Shown: positions 8,778-15,828 of the stretch, in pieces | Position numbering within the stretch: the first letter of the stretch is position 1 | Layout: each line of letters begins with the position of its first letter | Source of the DNA: Verrucomicrobia bacterium UBA3841 | Lineage (GTDB): Bacteria > Verrucomicrobiota > Kiritimatiellia > RFP12 > UBA1067 | Assembly (NCBI GenBank): GCA_002392765.1 | Contig: DGHT01000064.1 | Location: 1 to 30,284 of the forward strand | Direction: 5' to 3' | DNA: 30,284 nt | The notes under the pieces: generated by a model | The model's database searches: none | The model's input: the letters and a program-made list of their open reading frames with translations, nothing else | Told to the model about the DNA's origin: nothing | Translations under genes and position numbers: made by a program

Positions 8778-9870
8778 GGCGTCTGGACCTCCCTGGGAGA
8801 TTACTGTCCATTGAAGGATACTTGATCCCGGCAAACGTTTTTAATATCGCTTCAAATATAACCTTCGCTCCACGACATGGAACCGCCATGCCAATCTGAC
8901 CACGTACTTCTTCCTTTGAGCCCATGAACTCAAAGTCATCTGGAAAGGTCTGAAGACGAGCTCGCTCGCGGTTTGTCAAAGCACGAGGCTCTTCCCAATG
9001 ATACATGTGCGTTCCACCACCACCTGACCCAGTTACTGTATAAGCGGGACGGTCAGGATCAAGCCGCTTGTATATCTGGCTGATCCTTGCGCCCTGCACG
9101 TGCAACCTTATGGCTTCCGGCATCCTGTGTTCAGCATCAAATGCATTCTCGCCAGGATGAATGTAGCCCAACCTCTGAACAACAATTTCGCTTTGCCTTG
9201 TCACTTCATTATTCAAAGCATCAGGTCCAATTGGAGGAACCTCAATTGCCGTTCGACAAGAGACATCAACATTTTGGTACGGCTCTGTAGATGGGATTTT
9301 AAATTCCAGTTTTAAATCCTTACGGATACCAACGATGATAACCCTGTGTCTAGCCTGCGGCACACCATACTCTTCAAACTTGTACAAATTTGGGTAAATA
9401 TCATATCCAGCATCAAACATAGCGTCCAGAATAACATCAAATGCGCGGCCTTCATTCGCTGTCTGGAGCCCACCAACGTTCTCAGCAAGAAACCATAGCG
9501 GCTGATTACGACGTAAAACCTCAACACCATATTGATACAACGGCCCAAAAGTTCCATCAAAGCCTTTCTGCTTGCCGACCTGACTAAAGTCGTTGCATGG
9601 AAAACCAAAAGCCAATGCATCAAATGGTGATGTAGCCGCAAGTCTATCAAGATCTGCCTTGCGTATATCTTGGCATATTACTGTATTGCGATTACCTGAT
9701 GTTATATTCTGCGCATAGGTTTCGCAGGTTGATTCATCATAATCTGTTGCCCAGGCATGGGTTATACGATATCGTGTCTGTCCCTTGAACACGCGTGCCA
9801 TCTTGGCACCACATGCCAATCCACCTGGCCCACAAAACAATTCAGCAAGTCTGTAGTTGACTGTTCCCAT
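8767..9870 (-). CDS. DNA (cytosine-5) methyltransferase
   Basis: A 367-aa m5C methyltransferase that would protect host sites from the McrB/McrC-type nuclease. Motif I is AELFCGPGGLACG at the N-terminus. The catalytic loop is GFPCNDFSQVGKQKG, with Asn where many family members have Gln after the nucleophilic Cys. Motif VI is AENV. Near the end are RLDPDRPAYTVTGSGGGG, LTNRERARLQTFPDDFEF and a motif X-like GQIGMAVPC, where GNAVPP is usual. Start ATG 9870 follows AAGGAG at five bases' distance; the upstream gene stops two bases before it. The gene is AT-rich compared with the flanking operon. The position directly ahead of mcrB and mcrC-like genes recalls LlaJI/BsuMI-type systems, which use one or two such enzymes. 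The recognition site is unknown. Confidence 0.9.
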   Translation of the reverse strand: MGTVNYRLAELFCGPGGLACGAKMARVFKGQTRYRITHAWATDYDESTCETYAQNITSGNRNTVICQDIRKADLDRLAATSPFDALAFGFPCNDFSQVGKQKGFDGTFGPLYQYGVEVLRRNQPLWFLAENVGGLQTANEGRAFDVILDAMFDAGYDIYPNLYKFEEYGVPQARHRVIIVGIRKDLKLEFKIPSTEPYQNVDVSCRTAIEVPPIGPDALNNEVTRQSEIVVQRLGYIHPGENAFDAEHRMPEAIRLHVQGARISQIYKRLDPDRPAYTVTGSGGGGTHMYHWEEPRALTNRERARLQTFPDDFEFMGSKEEVRGQIGMAVPCRGAKVIFEAILKTFAGIKYPSMDSNLPGRSRRHAD

Positions 9871-9872
9871 TG

Positions 9873-10601
9873 TCACTCCTTGAATCTGTCAAACTCTTTG
9901 GGCAAGATGCTCATGAACTCCGCAGCATCTGCCTTTTCGTAAAAATCTCGTGTCATTCCAAGCTGATCCATCATCGTCACGAAACGACGAACTGCGCCTG
10001 GTCGATCACCTCCCGCACCAACCTTAACACACTGCAATTTTTTATCAAAATACAGACAATTTAACGCCTGCAACATCGCTGGATTTTGCAATATGTTTTG
10101 CCGTGATATTATTTGCTCGACCAAGTCATTCACCACATTAATTTGATGCTTTAGGATCACATTTGTCAATTCAGTGTCATCCGCATACGCAAGATAAAGG
10201 TAATAAGCATTCGACAGTAAATGCCGGTGTGCATTTACATGTGAAGTAATTGTGTAGACAAGACGAGGAACCGCACCAACAGAAATTCTACCCTCATCAT
10301 CCACCTTCACCAGTTGCGGGAGATACACGACGGCGAGCCATGTCCATAAGCCGGAGTCGGTGCGGTAGCGAAGCGGGGAATGGTCTTTGATGAGAGAATG
10401 GAAATATTCGCAGAAGGCGAAGGTCGTGTCGAAGGTGCGCGTCTCGTCGAGGTCGATGTCGGCGAGCGCGAGGATGTCCTCTGTCAGGTCCTCGCGCGAA
10501 AGGAGCGCGGTGGCGGGAGCGAGATCGCCCGCCTTCTCCACCTCGTGCAGCGCCTTGCGCACCGCCTCGACGCCCGCTTCTGTGAACCGCCTAAGTTTCA
10601 T
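9873..10601 (-). CDS. Unrecognised 242-aa protein of the defence operon
   Basis: I do not recognise this family. The start is ATG 10601-10599 (MKLRRFTEAGVEAVR), overlapping the stop of the YhcG gene by 11 bases; the longer open frame upstream is out-of-frame YhcG sequence. The protein is mostly helical in character, with no membrane segment or nuclease motif. Notable stretches are SGLWTWLAVVYLPQLV, HLLSNAYYLYLAYADD and a C-terminal MSILPKEFDRFKE. The TGA ends two bases before the methyltransferase ATG, so the two are coupled and it may be a methyltransferase or restriction partner. Base composition changes inside the gene: the N-terminal third is GC-rich like the upstream operon and the rest is AT-rich like the methyltransferase. 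Confidence 0.7.
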   Translation of the reverse strand: MKLRRFTEAGVEAVRKALHEVEKAGDLAPATALLSREDLTEDILALADIDLDETRTFDTTFAFCEYFHSLIKDHSPLRYRTDSGLWTWLAVVYLPQLVKVDDEGRISVGAVPRLVYTITSHVNAHRHLLSNAYYLYLAYADDTELTNVILKHQINVVNDLVEQIISRQNILQNPAMLQALNCLYFDKKLQCVKVGAGGDRPGAVRRFVTMMDQLGMTRDFYEKADAAEFMSILPKEFDRFKE

Positions 10602-11673
10602 TTGGCTCGGGCTCCTCTTCTTCCTCGGAACATGGAAGCTCCGAGATCTGGTTCTCCTCAAGGACAAGTTCCGTAATCTGGCGCAATCTGTTTTGCAGAA
10701 TCTCCTTGTTCGGCAATACGAGCTGGTAGGAGGCAACCATTGTCGGCGACATGCTGCGCGACAGGGCGTATTCAACAACCGAATCGTCCTTGTCGGTGCA
10801 GAGTATCACACCAACGCTTGGATTTTCGTCTGGCTTCCTCACGTCGCGGTCGAGCGTCTCCAGATAGAAGTCTATCTGGCCAATGTCCGACGGACGAAAC
10901 TTCCGCGTCTTAAGTTCAAACGCAAAGAAACAGCGAAGCGACCGATTGAAAAAGAGCAGGTCAATGTTGAAGTCGCTCTTTCCGACCTTTACCGGATATT
11001 CCTTGCCGACGAAGGTGAAGTCCTTTCCGAGCTCAAGTATGAAATCGCGCAAATGCGAAACAATGGCATCCCTGAGAGTCGCCTCGCGATGACGCTCCGG
11101 CAAGTCGAGGAATTCAAGCGCATAAACATCAGGAACAAAGGAACGGACAGTCTGTGTAACCAATGCGGACGCCGGCGCAGCCTCGCCGATGCGGCGGCGT
11201 TCGTAGTACGAGCTGTCGAACAGGCGCTCCAAATCGCGCTTAGGGCAATGTTCGGCGGCACATTTCTCAAGGTAGAAACGCCTCTCGCCCGGCGACTTCG
11301 CGCGCGAAAGGATGACGAGATGGTTCGTCCAAGTAATTTGTGTCACCAGTGGTGTCACAATTTCGTCATCCTTGTAGGCATTATAGAATTCCGCCATCCT
11401 ATAAAGCGTTCTTCTTGAAAAACCACCAAGATCGGGGCGTTTTTCTGCAAGATAGGCGGCGGCCTTTTCAACAACCTTGCTCCCCCATGCCGCCTCTTGC
11501 ATCTTCCCCGAGATCCACTGGCCGATGTTCCAATACAACGAAACCATTTCGAAGTTCACGGCCTGCCAAGCGCGAGCACGGGCCGCTTCGATCATCAAGA
11601 CCAGTTCATCGAAAAGCGAATCACTGACAAGCGCAGCATTGCTCATTTCCGGCTGTTGTTTTTTCTTCTTCAT
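10591..11673 (-). CDS. YhcG/DUF1016-family PD-(D/E)xK nuclease, intact
   Basis: A 360-aa protein with both domains of the family. The N-terminal DUF1016 helical region is at about 20-135 (ARAWQAVNFEMVSLYWNIG, AAWGSKVVEKAAAYL, FSRRTLYRMAEFYNAY). The C-terminal nuclease domain is at about 185-340, with catalytic Asp238 in DFNIDLLFF and Glu253/Lys255 in FELK. YhcG proteins are predicted endonucleases common in defence islands; their partners vary. ATG 11673 overlaps the TGA of the 254-aa gene by four bases (ATGA), and the TAG at 10591 lies inside the next gene. The tail is very acidic (EEEEEPEPNET). It is a paralogue of the broken copy at 535-1685 and shows what that copy has lost. Confidence 0.88.
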   Translation of the reverse strand: MKKKKQQPEMSNAALVSDSLFDELVLMIEAARARAWQAVNFEMVSLYWNIGQWISGKMQEAAWGSKVVEKAAAYLAEKRPDLGGFSRRTLYRMAEFYNAYKDDEIVTPLVTQITWTNHLVILSRAKSPGERRFYLEKCAAEHCPKRDLERLFDSSYYERRRIGEAAPASALVTQTVRSFVPDVYALEFLDLPERHREATLRDAIVSHLRDFILELGKDFTFVGKEYPVKVGKSDFNIDLLFFNRSLRCFFAFELKTRKFRPSDIGQIDFYLETLDRDVRKPDENPSVGVILCTDKDDSVVEYALSRSMSPTMVASYQLVLPNKEILQNRLRQITELVLEENQISELPCSEEEEEPEPNET

Positions 11674-12434
11674 TGCGCAGCTCCGTTCACTTTGTCCACA
11701 AGGCCAGCGCCAGCCACAAAGGACTCGACCACGTTGTCGATCCAGTCGGAAATAATCTGGCTGTATCTGTCGTCAAGCTCGGAATAGTCCGCAATGTCGG
11801 GGAAAGGCTCGTCGAGGTTGACGCCCGCGAATTCCTTCCAGTCGTCCGCCCATGTGCAGCCCTTCCCGTCATGATGCTGGATGAAGGTGTATTCCAGGAC
11901 GGAACGAAGCGCCGCTGGATAGACGAGCGCGATGAAGAAACCTTCCTTCGGCGCCGTCGGTTCGAGCGAGGCGTTCACGCAGAGACGCGGATAGTCGCCC
12001 GAGAAGTCCATCGCCCAGACCTGCTCCGAATCGGGCGGAAGCTTTCCGATCGGCAGGATGCAGTCGGGCGCACAACCGCCGTATGCGTTGTCGGCGCGCT
12101 TGCCGATTCCACGGCGCGGCATGCCGAGAATCGTCTTACGTTCATCGTCCGCAACCACCTTGATGCGGTAGAGAACCGTGCCGACCTCCTCGCCGAATTC
12201 GTCGAGCGAAGTGGACTCCGGGGCGGCAAACGCGCCGACGGTGCCGAAATCGAACCGGATCAGGTGATTCTTGATGTACGCCTCGATGAACACCTTGGCG
12301 TCCGAGGCAAAATCGTAGGGAGCGAAATCGAAGTCCGCCTTGAACCGGCTTGATCCGCCCTGCTGGACGAGCGTAATGTGGAGGTCGTGGTTGTCGATCT
12401 CCTTTCTCCCGGTGTAGTTGAAATGCTCAGCCAT
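11670..12434 (-). CDS. Unrecognised 254-aa partner of the GHKL ATPase
   Basis: I do not recognise a family. The protein begins MAEHFNYTGRKEIDNHDL, has a beta-rich first half (DLHITLVQQG, IKNHLIRFDFGTVG, GTVLYRIKVVADDERK) and an alpha/beta second half. There is no signal peptide, membrane segment or obvious catalytic motif. Its ATG lies inside the end of the ATPase gene (8-base overlap), with GGAGGTG upstream within that gene; its own TGA overlaps the YhcG start. Such tight coupling argues that it forms a complex with the ATPase or is made in proportion to it. The second half contains many Asp and Glu residues and a conserved-looking YPAALRSVLEYTFIQ, but function cannot be assigned. Confidence 0.75.
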   Translation of the reverse strand: MAEHFNYTGRKEIDNHDLHITLVQQGGSSRFKADFDFAPYDFASDAKVFIEAYIKNHLIRFDFGTVGAFAAPESTSLDEFGEEVGTVLYRIKVVADDERKTILGMPRRGIGKRADNAYGGCAPDCILPIGKLPPDSEQVWAMDFSGDYPRLCVNASLEPTAPKEGFFIALVYPAALRSVLEYTFIQHHDGKGCTWADDWKEFAGVNLDEPFPDIADYSELDDRYSQIISDWIDNVVESFVAGAGLVDKVNGAAQ

Positions 12435-14490
12435 TCGTCACCTCCGGGAGATTCCATTTCGACGAATCGCGGTAATGGTCGTCGATGTCAAGGTCGAAGT
12501 TCCTGTCAAAGCCCTTAACCTCAATGACGAAGTCCTTGCGGTCGGCATCGATCTTCGCCTCGATCACGTTGGGCTGCGGGAAGCGCGTCTCCGCGCCGTC
12601 CGCGTACACCTTGATCGTTCCGCCGCGCTGCAGGCTGAAGTCGTTCTTGTCGAACGCGCTCTTGCCGCTGATTCCCGGGCGCATGAGGGCGGCGGTGAAC
12701 ATGAACGCCCTGAAGTTCACCGGATCTGCGATTACGCGGAAACACGCCGTGTTCGTATCGGCATCGACGTAGCGTTCGAGTATGTAGGGCTTCGGCTTTG
12801 GTGGCTCCGGCTTGGGCCGGTTCGGATCGGTCTTGCGCGGCTTCTTGCGCCGCACCTTTCCCTTGCCGCCGCGCTTCTTGCCGTCGCCGTCACCCTGTCC
12901 GCCGGAATCGGCACCGGGGTTCACACCGAGCCGCGCGTCGCGGGAGATGGAAAAGAAGTCCTTCAGCGTCTCGAAGTCGTCTTGGTCCTGGACGGAATCC
13001 GCCCGCTTGACAATCTGGCGCGGGGCGCGCTTGACGTACTCGATGATGTCATTGGGGTAGTTGTACGTCTTGGAAAAGTTGCCGGTGTTGGGGAACCACT
13101 GCGTATGGCTCGGCGGCTCGGCCTCGTTCAACATGTCGGCGACGGTACCGTCCAGCAACACCATGGCAGTAAAACCCGGCACCTTGTTGGCGCCGACATG
13201 GCTGATGAAAAGTCCGTGGCGATAGAAGCGCGGACGCACCTGAAGCGTGGGCGACGAACAGCGGCGCAGGACGACATTGAAGTACGCCTCCGGCGTCTCC
13301 CTCACATGCTTCTTGTTGATCCTGATCGGCACCTTGATGACGGTTGGAGCGCCAAGGGCTCCTTCGCCCGCTCGGGCGAGGTCATCTTGAATGGCCTTGA
13401 CCGTTTCCTCGGAGAACTGCTCATCCTGCCAGACGGGCTTCACGCCGCTATAGCAGGCCAGTTCGCGAATGTCGCTTTCCGGAATCGTCTCCGCCTCAAG
13501 AACCATCTTGAACATTTCCGCGATGCGCTTCGAGTCGTCGTCCGCATCGGCCGCGGCGGCAAGCTTCTCAAGGAAGGCGAGAATGTCCGTCGCATGGCTT
13601 TTGTCATAGATTATCTCTGTGCCGTTGCCGTCGCGAAGTTCGACCCGGAGCGAACCGTTCACGAGGGCCACCATGAAGTTCTCCACGATCGAGCGTTGGA
13701 GCTCGGAAAGGTCGATGATGTCCACATAAGGGACTACGACCGAGAGCCCCGGCTCGTCTTCCTTGCGTGTGACACGGAAATGTTGTTTGAACCTTGCGAT
13801 GTCGGCGGCAGTTGTTGGGTCGGTGCCGGTCGCGGGAGTGTTCTTGCCGTCTTTGTTCTGGCAGCCCCACCATCCGTCCGGCGTATAGCGGCAACCGCCT
13901 GCCGTATGGTAGCGCAGCAGGCATTCGCCCGCGAGGACTTCGCGCGGACGCGTGGGGCCGGACTTGTCGTCAATTCGTATCGAATAGGCGAAGAACGTGC
14001 GGATACGGCTCGCCATCGGGAACGCCACCTTGCCGATGCCCCATTTCCCGATCGAGCCGGGTTCGTTTTTCGTGCTTTTGTTCTCGCACTTCAGGAACTT
14101 GAAATAGGGTTCGCTCTCGTTGTCGGCAAGGATATCGCCGACAAGTCCCTCCGTGTTGAAATCCTCAATCACGAAGAACGGACACTTTCCTTGAACTGCC
14201 CCTATTCCACACTCCTCGGCGGCATAATGGGATGCGGCGCCGTCCAAATACTCCGCGTATGCGGCAGGTGCAAGCGCCGCTTTGTCGCCGGAGTAGAAGA
14301 TTCGCACGACAGACTGTTTGTCCGCCAGTGGGTCTCGGCGGCATTTCTGGGCAGTGGCATCGAGCGAGTTCTGGATCGATTCGCGGACGAGCGATTCGAC
14401 AGTGGAGCGATTCGACGAGAAATACTCATCCCATCCGGGATCGCGTTCCTTGTCGTTCACGCCCTTCTCGCTGAAGAACCATTTTGCCAT
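12427..14490 (-). CDS. GHKL (MORC/MutL-like) ATPase
   Basis: A 687-aa protein whose first 160 residues carry the three GHKL ATP-binding motifs: ESIQNSLDA (37-45, catalytic Glu and Mg-binding Asn), EDFNTEG (109-115) and GSIGKWGIGK (145-154, the ATP lid). Prokaryotic MORC-like GHKL ATPases are known from restriction and other defence loci, where they are thought to act as ATP-gated DNA clamps. The middle is unassigned. Residues about 525-570 form a Gly/Lys/Pro-rich basic linker (GGQGDGDGKKRGGKGKVRRK), followed by a beta-rich C-terminal domain. It is the first gene of the operon, preceded by a 290-base leader. The ribosome site is weak (AGGCGG about 12 bases upstream). Assignment as GHKL is firm; its precise class and role are inferred. 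Confidence 0.85.
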   Translation of the reverse strand: MAKWFFSEKGVNDKERDPGWDEYFSSNRSTVESLVRESIQNSLDATAQKCRRDPLADKQSVVRIFYSGDKAALAPAAYAEYLDGAASHYAAEECGIGAVQGKCPFFVIEDFNTEGLVGDILADNESEPYFKFLKCENKSTKNEPGSIGKWGIGKVAFPMASRIRTFFAYSIRIDDKSGPTRPREVLAGECLLRYHTAGGCRYTPDGWWGCQNKDGKNTPATGTDPTTAADIARFKQHFRVTRKEDEPGLSVVVPYVDIIDLSELQRSIVENFMVALVNGSLRVELRDGNGTEIIYDKSHATDILAFLEKLAAAADADDDSKRIAEMFKMVLEAETIPESDIRELACYSGVKPVWQDEQFSEETVKAIQDDLARAGEGALGAPTVIKVPIRINKKHVRETPEAYFNVVLRRCSSPTLQVRPRFYRHGLFISHVGANKVPGFTAMVLLDGTVADMLNEAEPPSHTQWFPNTGNFSKTYNYPNDIIEYVKRAPRQIVKRADSVQDQDDFETLKDFFSISRDARLGVNPGADSGGQGDGDGKKRGGKGKVRRKKPRKTDPNRPKPEPPKPKPYILERYVDADTNTACFRVIADPVNFRAFMFTAALMRPGISGKSAFDKNDFSLQRGGTIKVYADGAETRFPQPNVIEAKIDADRKDFVIEVKGFDRNFDLDIDDHYRDSSKWNLPEVTNG

Positions 14491-14782
14491 CTATGTCTGC
14501 CGCCTGTCTCTCGTTTGCAAACAGAAAGGCGCGCCTCTCTGTTCTGGTTAGAGGGGCGCGCCTATGCCACGCACTTTGTAAGGCCTGAGACAGCCCGCTG
14601 AGCTACATGACAAGGCGACACCCCAAGTTAAAAGGGTATCGTCTTGCAAGCCACGTGTCAGCATTTCAGAGGTCTCAATTCTACAAAGACAAGGTTTGCA
14701 ATTCGCTGGCCGATCCTGTCGGCCCTCCCGGCGGCGGGTCTCGTCGCCAGGCTATGGTTGTCGCGGCATTCCTGCCGAGACA
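14491..14782 (-). ncRNA. Possible structured leader or small RNA ahead of the defence operon
   Basis: No gene fits this stretch. On the minus strand a -10 box lies at 14794-14789, which would start RNA near 14782. The predicted RNA contains a 6-bp stem around GGCCGA/TCGGCC (near 14709-14725), a D-arm-like GTAGCTCAGCGGG (near 14605) and a long GC-rich hairpin at 14562-14528 followed by a broken T run. It ends about 40 bases before the GHKL start codon. It could be a discrete RNA of about 255 bases or an attenuating leader. This rests on sequence inspection only. Confidence 0.3.
14528..14562 (-). terminator. GC-rich hairpin, possible terminator or attenuator
   Basis: Two copies of GGCGCGCC (14528-14535 and 14555-14562) plus CTCT/AGAG give a stem of 12 pairs with one mismatch and a 9-base loop. 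On the minus strand it is followed by TTTCTGTTT, which is T-rich but not a perfect run. It sits in the leader of the GHKL operon, so it would be an attenuator and not an operon end. Confidence 0.4.
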
Positions 14783-14788
14783 GGAAAT

Positions 14789-14817
14789 ATTATACCAAAA
14801 TCAGGGGAGAAAATCAC
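14789..14817 (-). promoter_or_regulatory. Candidate promoter of the defence operon
   Basis: The minus strand has a perfect -10 TATAAT (14794-14789). At a 17-base spacing the -35 position reads GTGATT (14817-14812), a poor match. The promoter may therefore be weak or depend on an activator. It would leave a leader of about 290 bases before the GHKL ATG. Confidence 0.45.
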
Positions 14818-14932
14818 TAAAAACCACACACAGGGCGAAGTTTGGTGCGCGGCAACGGGACGGCCAGTGGCCGACACCCTACCGCGGCGCGATGGGGGCA
14901 TCGCGGGGCCCTACCATGCGGACAAAAAATAA

Positions 14933-14961
14933 TTAACAATAAGCCGAAAAAATAGTATAAT
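14933..14961 (+). promoter_or_regulatory. Sigma-70-type promoter of the sugar-acid operon
   Basis: -35 TTAACA (14933-14938), a 17-base spacer and a perfect -10 TATAAT (14956-14961) give a start near 14968. The leader to the first ATG is about 36 bases. Upstream is a 7-bp inverted repeat, CGCGATG-GGGG-CATCGCG (14888-14905), which could be an operator or simply a hairpin. No regulator gene lies beside it. Confidence 0.75.
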
Positions 14962-15003
14962 AGTCGAGACGGCGAAATAAATCGAAAACAAGGATTGAAA
15001 GAC

Positions 15004-15789
15004 ATGAAAAGATTCGAAGGGAAAACCGTTCTGGTGACGGGCGGCAACCGCAATACCGGCCTCGACATAGTCGAACGTTTCGTGCGCGACGGCGCCAAGG
15101 TGTTCATGTGCGGATCGAGCGAAGCCTCCACAGCCAAAGGCGCCGCCGAACTGCGCGCGCGCGGACTTGAAGGCGTGACGTCGCAGGCGTGCGACATCTC
15201 CGATTCTTCACAGGTCGCCGCGCTTTTCGATACTATCGAACGAGAGGCGGGGCGTCTCGACATCCTCGTGAACAACGCGGCGAACCAGGGCCTCGGACAC
15301 GGAGGCCCGCTCGAAATGGATCCTGCGAAGTTCTGGGACGTGTTCAAGACGAACGTCGTGGGCGGGTTCCAGGTCACGCAGGCGGCATGCAACAGATTCT
15401 TCATGAAACAGGAGTCGCGCGGTGCCGTCGTTTTCCTGTCTTCCAACACCGCAATGCGCGCCATCCGCGGCAGAACCGCCTACTGTACATCGAAGGGCGC
15501 GATCAACTCGATGGTGCGCGCGCTGGCGCTCGACCTCGCGCCGCTCGGAATCCGCGTCAACTGCTGCGCCCCCGGCTACATCTACACCGAGCGCTGGGAC
15601 GTTCTCGATCCGGCGAAAGCGGCGCGCCGCAGACTCAACTGTCCGCTGCGCAAGGAGGCGAAAGGCTCCGACATAGCGAACGTCGTCGCCTTCCTCGCCT
15701 CTGACGATTCCGCGAACATGACCGGTGAAATCGTCACCTGCGACGCCGGCTGCTCCTGCCAGCACATGCCCGAAGATGTCGATGTTTGA
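15004..15789 (+). CDS. Short-chain dehydrogenase/reductase (sugar dehydrogenase)
   Basis: A 261-aa classical SDR, probably the first step of the operon, oxidising a sugar to its lactone with NAD(P). Visible motifs are the nucleotide-binding TGGNRNTG (12-19), LVNNAANQG (88-96), catalytic Ser (FLSSNTA, 146-147) and YCTSK (Tyr160, Lys164), followed by IRVNCCAPGYIYTERW. The C-terminus ends TGEIVTCDAGCSC, as usual in this family. ATG 15004 is chosen because AAGGA lies nine bases upstream; a TTG three codons earlier abuts that site and cannot use it. The downstream dehydratase and lactonase suggest an aldose substrate such as galactose or fucose, but SDR sequence alone does not show it. Confidence 0.85.
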   Translation: MKRFEGKTVLVTGGNRNTGLDIVERFVRDGAKVFMCGSSEASTAKGAAELRARGLEGVTSQACDISDSSQVAALFDTIEREAGRLDILVNNAANQGLGHGGPLEMDPAKFWDVFKTNVVGGFQVTQAACNRFFMKQESRGAVVFLSSNTAMRAIRGRTAYCTSKGAINSMVRALALDLAPLGIRVNCCAPGYIYTERWDVLDPAKAARRRLNCPLRKEAKGSDIANVVAFLASDDSANMTGEIVTCDAGCSCQHMPEDVDV

Positions 15790-15828
15790 TGCAGGGCAAA
15801 GAGTTGAAAACTTGAAAAGTCGAAGAAT

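Noticed and set aside
12418..14601. 727-codon open frame on the plus strand
   Set aside because: It is antisense to the GHKL gene, whose motifs are clear; high GC keeps the opposite strand open.
14540..14620. tRNA gene ahead of the GHKL operon
   Set aside because: D-arm-like pieces (GTAGCTCAGCGGG on minus, TGGTTAGAG on plus) and a TTACAAA loop occur, but the acceptor, D and anticodon stems do not pair on either strand.
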